Assembly (NCBI GenBank): GCA_947251855.1
Contig: CAMXUZ010000201.1
Location: 1-8,151 of the forward strand
Direction of reading: 5' to 3'
From: an uncultured Ruaniaceae bacterium
GTDB taxonomy: Bacteria > Actinomycetota > Actinomycetes > Actinomycetales > Beutenbergiaceae
Length of the DNA stretch: 8,151 bases
In this document: piece after piece, positions 1 through 4,933 of the stretch
Layout: every line of letters begins with the position of its first letter
Position numbering within the stretch: the first letter of the stretch is position 1
Notes under the pieces: generated by a model
What the model was told of the DNA's origin: nothing
Databases searched by the model: none
Seen by the model: only the letters and a program-made list of their open reading frames with translations
Made by a program: the position numbers and the translations under genes

Positions 1-477
1 ATCACCTTCGCCGTCGCCGTCGCGGTCGGCCAGGCGCTCATTCCCCTGCTCAGCACCCCGGACGCGACGGCCACGACCCAGCGCGCGGGGATGCGAGCGG
101 CGCTCGGCATCACGACCGTCGCGCTGGTTCTTTTCGCAGCAGTGCTCATCTGCGCCGGCCGGCCCATCGCTGGGATGTTCAGCCGGGACCCGTCCGTGCT
201 CGCGATCCTCACGCGGATCATGCCCATCGTCGCGGTCTCAATCGTTCTCGACGGCGCCCAGGCCGTGTTTGGGTTCGGCCTCACCGCGCTGAAACGCTCC
301 TCGGTGAGCTTCACGATCTTCTCCCTCGTCTACGGGGCGCTTGCGCTCGTGAGCCTGCCCGCTTCGATGGCGTCTGGGATGAGCGGCTTGTGGGTGGCTA
401 TTGCGGGCGCGAATGCACTGGCGGCTATGGGCCAATGCCTCGCTTTCTCCCGCGCGGCGGTTCAGGTGAAGAAGTAG
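1..477 (+). CDS. MATE-family multidrug/cation antiporter, C-terminal part (5' end outside window)
   Basis: The reading frame is open from base 1 to a TAG stop at 475-477 and encodes 158 residues. The in-frame ATG at 91 is internal, because codons 1-30 already encode hydrophobic protein. It reads as the last four or so membrane segments of a MATE (multidrug and toxin extrusion) transporter. These proteins usually have about 450 residues and 12 TM helices and export cationic drugs against H+ or Na+. A Gly-Gln pair in the first helix (GQALIPLLS), a short loop, and a later helix with LDGAQAVFGFGLTAL resemble the second-half helices of MATE proteins, where a 'lqGvlrG' segment is usual. The C-terminus is a short basic tail (QVKK). 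It converges on the CdsA-like gene and overlaps its 3' end by 16 bases. Family assignment is moderately sure. Substrate is unknown, and another polysaccharide-flippase-clan exporter cannot be excluded from one third of the protein. Confidence 0.72.
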   Translation: MTFAVAVAVGQALIPLLSTPDATATTQRAGMRAALGITTVALVLFAAVLICAGRPIAGMFSRDPSVLAILTRIMPIVAVSIVLDGAQAVFGFGLTALKRSSVSFTIFSLVYGALALVSLPASMASGMSGLWVAIAGANALAAMGQCLAFSRAAVQVKK

Positions 478-1457
478 CGCACGAGGTGAAAGAAGACCGG
501 CGCTGCGAAGGTGAGGGAGTCGAGGCGATCCATCACTCCCCCGTGCCCGGGTATCAGAGCGCCGAAGTCCTTGATGTCACGGTCGCGTTTGATGGAGCTC
601 ATCACCAGGCCCCCGGCGAAGCCGAGCACGCACGAGATGAAGGCCATCACCCCCGCCTGCCATGGGGCGAACGGGGTGAGCCAGGCGAGCCCGCTGCCGA
701 GCACGGTAGCGGTGAGCACGCCGCCGATGAAACCTTCCCAGGTCTTGTTCGGGCTCACCGAAGGTGCGATCGGGTGGCGGCCGAATAGCTTTCCCCAGAT
801 GTACTGCAGCACGTCGGAGCCTTGCACGACGATGACGAGGAATAGCAATAGTTTCCCGCCCGCTGCTCCCCCGGCGCCGAGTGGTGCCCCGTCGGCTGCC
901 TCGCGGCCCTGTTCGATCGCGACGGGAAGGTGGAGCAAGGCAGGGTTGAAACTGAGCGCGAACACGCAGACCATGAGCGCCCACTGGGCGATCGCGGTGC
1001 GAGTGAGGAAGCCGGTGGTGCGCCCGGTGAGGGCGGCAGCGGCGGGGAGGAACAAGAACACGTAGACCGGGATGAACACCGAGTAGAACCCGTACCAGTG
1101 TTTCGTGAGGAGGGCATAGTGGATCACGGCGGCGCCGATCACCACCGCCGTCAGCACGCGCCTGCTCGGCATGGGCGCGAGGGTGAGAAACTCTCGAAGG
1201 GCGAGCAACGAGAGGACGGCGAACAGCAGGATCGCAGCCAGCTCTCCGAGTGCGAGCGAGCCGAAGAGGACGGCGATCATGATCCACCACGCGTAGATGC
1301 GTTGGCGCAGGTTCGTCAGTAGCTCCTCATGTTTCGGCGCGCGGAGCCGCCAACTGAGTAGCCACGCGATCACGGTGGCGAGGATGAGGACCACCCCGAC
1401 TCCGCCAAGCAGCCGCAAGGCGGTGGCGTCGAGGAGCCCGACGGTGCTGGTCATCAT
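462..1457 (-). CDS. CdsA-like phosphatidate cytidylyltransferase (CDP-diacylglycerol synthase)
   Basis: A 331-residue integral membrane enzyme expected to make CDP-diacylglycerol from CTP and phosphatidic acid, the activated precursor of phospholipids. The C-terminal CTP_transf signature is complete at residues 287-313: S-x-I-K-R, four residues, K-D-F-G, then IPGHGG-V-M-D-R-L-D. Upstream, residues 214-246 hold the usual QGSD ... GKLFGRH ... SPNKTWEGFIGG block. About eight hydrophobic segments are visible, from about residue 15 to the C-terminus. The start is the first ATG of ATGATGA. It overlaps the stop of the preceding phosphatidyltransferase gene by 4 bases, and the only ribosome-binding-like sequence is a weak GGACGAG, so translational coupling is likely. 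The SDVLQY in place of the more usual DTxAY, and the partnership with a CDP-alcohol transferase, recall the E. coli YnbA/YnbB pair rather than housekeeping CdsA. That subfamily placement is from memory. The enzyme family itself is secure. Confidence 0.93.
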   Translation of the reverse strand: MMTSTVGLLDATALRLLGGVGVVLILATVIAWLLSWRLRAPKHEELLTNLRQRIYAWWIMIAVLFGSLALGELAAILLFAVLSLLALREFLTLAPMPSRRVLTAVVIGAAVIHYALLTKHWYGFYSVFIPVYVFLFLPAAAALTGRTTGFLTRTAIAQWALMVCVFALSFNPALLHLPVAIEQGREAADGAPLGAGGAAGGKLLLFLVIVVQGSDVLQYIWGKLFGRHPIAPSVSPNKTWEGFIGGVLTATVLGSGLAWLTPFAPWQAGVMAFISCVLGFAGGLVMSSIKRDRDIKDFGALIPGHGGVMDRLDSLTFAAPVFFHLVRYFFT

Positions 1458-2143
1458 CGCTCGTCCGGCCCGGAGGAGCGTAGGGCGCGTGTGATCCGCT
1501 TCAGCCGGGCGAGGATCGTCGCGAGCGATCCGAGCGCAATGATGGTGAGCGCGATAACGAACGCGATTCCGCGTTGGCTCCCCGGTTCGAAGATCGCGCC
1601 GATACAGGCGAGGAACAGGATCCACATCCGCGCGGGTTTCGCGGTGGGTCCGTCGAAGTGGTTGCCGACCCCTTGAGCGGCGCCGAGGGTGCGCACGTAC
1701 GCCGTGCCGAGGGCGCTGCAGGCGGCGAGCCATCCGAGCAGCACCCCGAGATCGGTGCCCCGTTCGGTGATCACCAGCCCCGCGGTGGCGTAGCCGGCAG
1801 CGGCGAGGAGTGCGAGGTCGGCGAGCCGATCGGGTATCTCGTTGAACAGGTCCCCAGTGGGCTGGTGCAACCCTTTTTCTACCGCGAGCATCCCATCGAG
1901 CATGTTGAACAGTAGCCGCAGCGGGATGGTCAGGGCGGTCACGATCAGCAGCACGGGGCGGGTCGCCCCGAGGGCCGCGCCGCTGAGAACGAGTGTGATG
2001 CTTCCGATGATCGCGATGATGGCGGACGCGACGGAGACGTGGTTGGGGCGGATCCTCGCCCGGTATAGGAGGTCTGCCGCGCGCCTCGCCCACCGGGTCT
2101 GCCGCTGCGGGATGGTCCTGCGGTCACTGCCTTCTGCGTTCAC
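1454..2143 (-). CDS. CDP-alcohol phosphatidyltransferase family protein, variant active site
   Basis: A 229-residue membrane protein of the CDP-alcohol phosphatidyltransferase family. These enzymes move a phosphatidyl group from CDP-diacylglycerol to an alcohol such as glycerol-3-phosphate, serine or inositol phosphate. N-terminal RPNHVS (32-37) is the usual entry to the first helix. The family motif D-x2-DG-x2-AR-x8-G-x3-D-x3-D aligns at residues 80-105 with exact spacing but three changes: N80 for the first Asp, V88 for the Arg, and N101 for the third Asp. D83, G84, A87, G97 and D105 are kept. About six hydrophobic segments follow the usual fold. The start is a GTG inside GTGA, overlapping the erm stop by 4 bases, with no clear Shine-Dalgarno before it, so it probably depends on ribosomes finishing erm. 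Its stop overlaps the CdsA-like gene, which would supply its substrate. The acceptor alcohol cannot be told from sequence. Family is sure, activity less so. Confidence 0.88.
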   Translation of the reverse strand: MNAEGSDRRTIPQRQTRWARRAADLLYRARIRPNHVSVASAIIAIIGSITLVLSGAALGATRPVLLIVTALTIPLRLLFNMLDGMLAVEKGLHQPTGDLFNEIPDRLADLALLAAAGYATAGLVITERGTDLGVLLGWLAACSALGTAYVRTLGAAQGVGNHFDGPTAKPARMWILFLACIGAIFEPGSQRGIAFVIALTIIALGSLATILARLKRITRALRSSGPDER

Positions 2144-2922
2144 GTTGATACTTTATCGGCCGCCGCCCTCGTTGCCCTCCATAACCGGCACCACTGCTCC
2201 GGCGTGAGATCTCGTGGGCGGTGTGTGAAGCGGATCCCCGCGCTCGCCACGAGTCTCTTCGCCGCGCGGGGCGGCAACCGAGTGACGCTGCCAAGGAGTT
2301 GTGGGAAGGTTCGGCCCCGGGAAGTGAATACCGCCCGGACGAACCGTTCATAACCCGCCCGATGGGTATGGGGGATGAGCGGTTCGGTCCGCCGTCTGAT
2401 GCCGAGGATCCCGGCGTCTACTGACGGTACCGGCGAAAAGTGGTGCGCCGGAACCCGCCCGTGCAGCACGAACGTGAACCACGGCGCGGCTTGCCCCGTC
2501 ATCATCGTTCCGCCTCCCACGCCCGCCCGTTTGCGGGCTACTTCCCACTGGATGAGAAGGATCGCCTCCCCCCAGGCCGGTTCGCGAAGCAACCGGCGCA
2601 GGATCGGCGTGGTGAGGTGGAACGGCAGGTTCCCGATGATCGTGTCCGCGGCGAGGCGGTACTCCAGCACGTCGGCGCAGAGCACCTCCACGTGGGGCAG
2701 GCGGCGGCGGGCGCGGCGGACGTTGCCGGGGTCTATATCGATCGTCGTCAAGGGTCGGCCCAGTTCCGCGAGCCGGCGGGTGAGCAGCCCGGTTCCGGTG
2801 CCGATCTCGAGGATCGAACCGGTGGTGCGGGCGGCGAGGGCACCGAGGTGCGTGAGGGTGGGGCGGTGGGTGAGCAGATTCTCGCCACGTTCGTGTGGTC
2901 CACCCGGGAAAGTGGGGGGCAT
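2140..2922 (-). CDS. erm: Erm-type 23S rRNA (adenine-N6)-dimethyltransferase, macrolide-lincosamide-streptogramin B resistance
   Basis: A 260-residue SAM-dependent methyltransferase of the Erm/KsgA family, expected to methylate A2058 (E. coli numbering) of 23S rRNA and so block macrolide binding. Motif I is EIGTGTGLL (39-47), followed by acidic TIDID (60-64), CADVLEY (82-88) and the catalytic motif IV GNLPF (97-101). The block GGGTMMTGQAAPWF (136-149) and FSPVPSVDAGIL (162-173) resembles actinomycete Erm proteins more than KsgA. The N-terminal SAM contact, normally QNFL, reads ENLL (14-17). The start chosen is the ATG at 2922-2920, because GGAG (2932-2929) sits 6 bases before it. A TTG four codons upstream would overlap that site. 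The stop overlaps the phosphatidyltransferase gene by 4 bases. The 5' leader carries a WhiB7-like promoter, a leader peptide and inverted repeats, consistent with inducible expression. KsgA-like 16S methylation is the less likely alternative. Confidence 0.9.
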   Translation of the reverse strand: MPPTFPGGPHERGENLLTHRPTLTHLGALAARTTGSILEIGTGTGLLTRRLAELGRPLTTIDIDPGNVRRARRRLPHVEVLCADVLEYRLAADTIIGNLPFHLTTPILRRLLREPAWGEAILLIQWEVARKRAGVGGGTMMTGQAAPWFTFVLHGRVPAHHFSPVPSVDAGILGIRRRTEPLIPHTHRAGYERFVRAVFTSRGRTFPQLLGSVTRLPPRAAKRLVASAGIRFTHRPRDLTPEQWCRLWRATRAAADKVST

Positions 2923-2958
2923 AGTGCGCTCCAAGTCGAAGGGAAATGACTTGTTCCT

Positions 2959-3017
2959 GGCGCGCGAACATCACCTGGGCCGACGGTTGAGTGCGAGCCC
3001 AGGCCTCCTAGCGCGCC
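2959..3017 (-). promoter_or_regulatory. Putative attenuator: nested inverted repeats between leader peptide and erm
   Basis: Read on the minus strand, GGCGCGC (3017-3011) is perfectly complementary to GCGCGCC (2965-2959). Inside it CCTGGGC (3003-2997) is perfectly complementary to GCCCAGG (2980-2974), with a 16-base loop and a 7x8-base internal loop between the two 7-bp stems. A third GCGCGC lies within the leader-peptide codons (3051-3046) and could pair with either outer arm, so exclusive alternative folds are possible. A ribosome paused at the last leader codons would cover 3017-3011 and stop the outer stem forming. This is the geometry of leader-peptide attenuation before resistance genes. 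There is no clear U-tract, as is common in actinobacteria. Whether the fold terminates transcription or limits erm translation cannot be told. It is an inference from repeats, not from a computed fold. Confidence 0.6.
3004..3009 (-). other. Orphan AGGAGG sequence in the erm leader
   Basis: A full consensus anti-16S-complementary hexamer lies 9 bases after the leader-peptide stop codon. It has no ATG, GTG or TTG at normal distance. The next start codons, GTG and ATG (2974-2969), are about 30 bases away and open only an out-of-frame reading of erm. It forms one side of the internal loop between the two predicted stems. It could be a 30S standby site, a pause site or chance. Confidence 0.35.
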
Positions 3018-3018
3018 G

Positions 3019-3081
3019 CTATGCGCGGTCGCGGTAGGTGAGTGTGCGCGCGGCTGCGAGCGCGGTGATGAGAGTGCCCAT
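3019..3081 (-). CDS. Leader peptide upstream of erm (20 residues), probably leaderless and regulatory
   Basis: The ATG at 3081-3079 opens a 20-codon frame ending in TAG: MGTLITALAAARTLTYRDRA. The -10 box of the promoter ends 8 bases before the A of ATG, so transcription is predicted to start at or within a base or two of the start codon. This would give a leaderless mRNA, a common arrangement in actinobacteria, and it explains why no Shine-Dalgarno is present. Residues 17-19 are Arg-Asp-Arg, which fits the Arg/Lys-x-Arg/Lys class of sequences known to stall macrolide-bound ribosomes in erm leaders such as ErmDL. A ribosome stalled there would cover the first arm of the hairpin just downstream. 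The small size means the coding call rests on context (promoter, position before erm, arrest-like motif), not on homology. I do not recognise the exact peptide. Confidence 0.72.
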   Translation of the reverse strand: MGTLITALAAARTLTYRDRA

Positions 3082-3088
3082 GGGCGTC

Positions 3089-3125
3089 ACGGTAACAGCG
3101 CGTTCCGGGCCTGCCCAGCTATTTT
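3089..3125 (-). promoter_or_regulatory. Putative WhiB7-dependent promoter of the erm-lipid operon
   Basis: On the minus strand the order is AAAAT (3125-3121), 3 bases, TGGGCA as a poor -35 (3117-3112), 17 bases, TACCGT as a TAnnnT -10 (3094-3089), 7 bases, then the leader-peptide ATG. An AT-rich element 3 bases upstream of the -35 is the known signature of WhiB7 (WblC) promoters, where the regulator sits with the primary sigma factor. WhiB7 is known to control erm(37) in Mycobacterium tuberculosis. The poor -35 agrees with activator dependence. The promoter starts 13 bases after the stop of the upstream membrane-protein gene, so that gene is probably outside this unit, though read-through is possible. 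Confidence 0.65.
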
Positions 3126-3138
3126 CTCCCCGGACGGG

Positions 3139-3804
3139 CTATCCCGCGGGGTAGGCCCCTTCGCGGGCGCGTTTGATCTCCCGGTTGCGCACCACGAGCC
3201 ATATGATTCCGCCGATCGTGAGCGGGAATGCGAAGAACCCCACGATCGCGCCGATGGCTATCGGGATGACCATCCCACCGAGCTTGTCACCGAAGTTTTC
3301 TCCGAAGAAGAAGTCGCCGCCGGTGTCGGTTTCACAAACGAGGTTCAGCTCAGTGTCGCCGGGTCCGGTGGTGATCACCAAGACCCGATTGCGGTTGTTC
3401 ACCGTTACGTTCGCGCCCGGGGCCTCAATTTCTACCGGTTCGTCATGTTGGTTCTCCGCGTAGCACCGGACCTCGGAGGGACCGTCGAGGTAGATCCCGT
3501 ACTCCATGTCCGCCTCGACGTCGAGCGTGTGCGGGGTTCCGGGTTCGAGCAGGACTTGCTCTTGACCCGCGGCCACCGCGCCACCGACACCAACGCCCGC
3601 CCCGATGAGGATGAGGATCACTGAGACGACTCCGCATGCGAGCCCGGCGATGAGCATCGCGAGCGGGCCCTTCCGACCGCGGGTCGGGGGTGCGGGTTGC
3701 GGTTGCGGCCCGCCGGGGACCGAACCGTACTGTTCAGGATATGGTTGCGGGCCGGGTTGATACGAAGGGTCGTTTCCTTCTGGTGGTGGGTAAGCAGAGG
3801 GCAT
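3139..3804 (-). CDS. Proline-rich N-terminus, two-TM membrane protein of unknown function
   Basis: A 221-residue protein I cannot assign to a named family. Residues 1-45 are rich in Pro, Gln, Gly and Tyr and end in basic TRGRKG, as in many actinobacterial membrane proteins with cytoplasmic Pro-rich tails. TM1 spans about 47-79 and TM2 about 178-206, followed by a basic tail (RNREIKRAR). The loop of about 95 residues between them, probably outside the cell, has exactly two cysteines (C114 and C157), which could form a disulfide. The ATG at 3804 was chosen because GGAAGGGG precedes it at normal distance. The frame stays open upstream into the LysR gene without a better start. It lies 58 bases downstream of the LysR gene and just before the erm promoter, all on one strand. 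Nothing in it points to drug resistance or proline metabolism. Confidence 0.8.
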   Translation of the reverse strand: MPSAYPPPEGNDPSYQPGPQPYPEQYGSVPGGPQPQPAPPTRGRKGPLAMLIAGLACGVVSVILILIGAGVGVGGAVAAGQEQVLLEPGTPHTLDVEADMEYGIYLDGPSEVRCYAENQHDEPVEIEAPGANVTVNNRNRVLVITTGPGDTELNLVCETDTGGDFFFGENFGDKLGGMVIPIAIGAIVGFFAFPLTIGGIIWLVVRNREIKRAREGAYPAG

Positions 3805-3849
3805 GGGTCCCCTTCCATCGGTGACGAATCGCAACGTCCTAGTATCGCA

Positions 3850-3861
3850 CAGGGCGCCCTG
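3850..3861. repeat. 12-base perfect palindrome after the LysR stop codon
   Basis: CAGGGCGCCCTG is fully self-complementary and begins one base after the LysR stop codon, in the 58-base gap before the two-TM protein gene. With no loop it is a poor terminator as drawn, although a 4-bp stem with a 4-base loop is possible. It may instead be a protein-binding dyad in front of the downstream gene. No function is shown. Confidence 0.35.
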
Positions 3862-3862
3862 C

Positions 3863-4801
3863 TCACTCCCCCGCCTGAGTTCTATTTGCAGGGGCAACGA
3901 CTCTCCGTGCTTCTCGGGTGAGCGCATCGCGCACGGCGGCGAGGGGCGGATGGGCGCTGGCGGTCGTGCGTGCGGCGGTAAAGATCGTTCGCCGCGGCGA
4001 TCCGGGAAGGTCGATGAGCCGCACGCGCGGCTGCTCCCGCCCGTGCACGAGCCCCGGCAGAAGAGCAACGGCATTCCCCGATTCGATCAACCGGATGTGG
4101 GCCTGGAGATCGGCGGTCTCGTAGCGGACGTCGGGCTCGAAGCCGGCGCTCCGGCACGCCTGTTCCGCCCAGTGGCGAGAGGCGGCGGGGTGAGGTTCCA
4201 TCACCCACGGCAACGAGGCGGTCTCGTCAATCGTGTGCACCCGGGCAAATGCTCCGTCCGCCGCCGAGGCCGGCGGTACGGCCAACTGGATCGGGTCGTT
4301 GAGCAGCCCGCGGCGGTCCAGCCCCTCAAAGTGCGCCGCAGCGTGGCCGGGGTATTGCTCGGCGACGACGAGGTCGAAGCCGCGCGCCCACGTTTCGTAC
4401 AGCCCTAGCTCGGGCTCATATTGCACGACTTCGACGCGCAGGTGCGGGTAGGCCATCCGCAGGTTCCGCAGCGCCCCCGGCATGAGGGTGAGCACGGCCG
4501 TTTGAAACACCGCGACCCGCAGATCGCCGGAAATCGTCGTCTGCGACCGGGCGACCGCCGCCTCCGCCTGTTCCAAGGCGCCGAGCAACCGGCCGGTCTC
4601 CGCTACCAGCGCCTCGCCGGCCGCGGTGAGCTCCACGCTCCTGCCGGCCTTGCGCAGCAACGGTACTCCCGCCTCGCGTTCGAGCAGGGTGAGCTGCTGG
4701 GAGACCGCCGAGGGCGTGTAGTTCAAGGCGCGGGCGACGGCGGCGATCGTGCCCCGCGCCCGCAATTCCCACAGCAGCCGGAGCCGCTTCACATCCAGCA
4801 C
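3863..4801 (-). CDS. LysR-family transcriptional regulator, divergent from putA
   Basis: A 312-residue protein of normal LysR length. The N-terminal winged helix-turn-helix covers about residues 3-61, with recognition region LNYTPSAVSQQLTLLE (26-41) and the following wing GVPLLRKAGRSVELTAAG (45-62). A linker helix (about 64-88) leads to a substrate-binding domain from GDLRVAVFQ (about 92) to about 290. The start is GTG, supported by GGAGG 6 bases upstream. It is transcribed away from putA across a 132-base gap, the classical arrangement in which a LysR protein controls the neighbouring operon and its own gene. PutA here has no DNA-binding domain of its own, which makes a proline-responsive or P5C-responsive role reasonable, but the ligand is not readable from sequence. 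Family call is very sure, target is inference. Confidence 0.93.
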   Translation of the reverse strand: MLDVKRLRLLWELRARGTIAAVARALNYTPSAVSQQLTLLEREAGVPLLRKAGRSVELTAAGEALVAETGRLLGALEQAEAAVARSQTTISGDLRVAVFQTAVLTLMPGALRNLRMAYPHLRVEVVQYEPELGLYETWARGFDLVVAEQYPGHAAAHFEGLDRRGLLNDPIQLAVPPASAADGAFARVHTIDETASLPWVMEPHPAASRHWAEQACRSAGFEPDVRYETADLQAHIRLIESGNAVALLPGLVHGREQPRVRLIDLPGSPRRTIFTAARTTASAHPPLAAVRDALTREARRVVAPANRTQAGE

Positions 4802-4933
4802 TCTCCGCCTCCACCATTAAGCGTTCCTAATTGATGACCTCCACTAAGAGTAACTGTTTCTTGGCTTCTGGGTGCCCTCCCCACTTGTAGCCTGGCCACA
4901 GCGCGGTCCGTTCCCGCGCCGGAGAGGTGAAGG
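4802..4933. promoter_or_regulatory. Divergent lysR-putA control region
   Basis: This 132-base gap is more AT-rich on the LysR side than the genes around it. It holds the inverted repeat ATTA-N8-TAAT at 4816-4831, a possible LysR operator lying just upstream of the LysR start, where it could serve autorepression. A TAnnnT hexamer (TAGCCT, 4888-4893) is a candidate putA -10 with no good -35, as expected for an activator-dependent promoter. GGAGAGG (4921-4927) is the putA ribosome binding site. No single promoter can be fixed with confidence. Confidence 0.45.

Noticed and set aside
462..2093. 543-codon version of the CdsA-like gene
   Set aside because: The first 210 or so residues are Arg-rich and out of frame with the well-supported phosphatidyltransferase. 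The ATG at 1457 in the ATGA overlap starts the conserved protein.
2148..2162. Possible ribosome binding site GATAAAG before the phosphatidyltransferase GTG
   Set aside because: Poor match to the 16S tail. Coupling through the GTGA overlap explains initiation better.
2923..2934. TTG start four codons upstream for erm
   Set aside because: It overlaps the GGAG that serves the ATG at 2922 and would leave erm with no binding site.
2348..2974. 208-codon minus-strand frame beginning GTG-ATG between the leader and erm
   Set aside because: It reads erm in another frame, is Pro/Arg/His-rich without domains, and has no binding site at usable distance. Even folding the hairpin out leaves only 2 bases between AGGAGG and the ATG.
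3076..3085. Perfect palindrome GCCCATGGGC around the leader start codon
   Set aside because: If transcription begins at the ATG, half of it is not in the RNA. As a DNA dyad it is short and can arise by chance at GC-rich start codons.
3805..4074. 90-codon upstream extension of the two-TM protein
   Set aside because: It overlaps the 3' end of the LysR gene out of frame and looks like chance coding. The ATG at 3804 has a good binding site.
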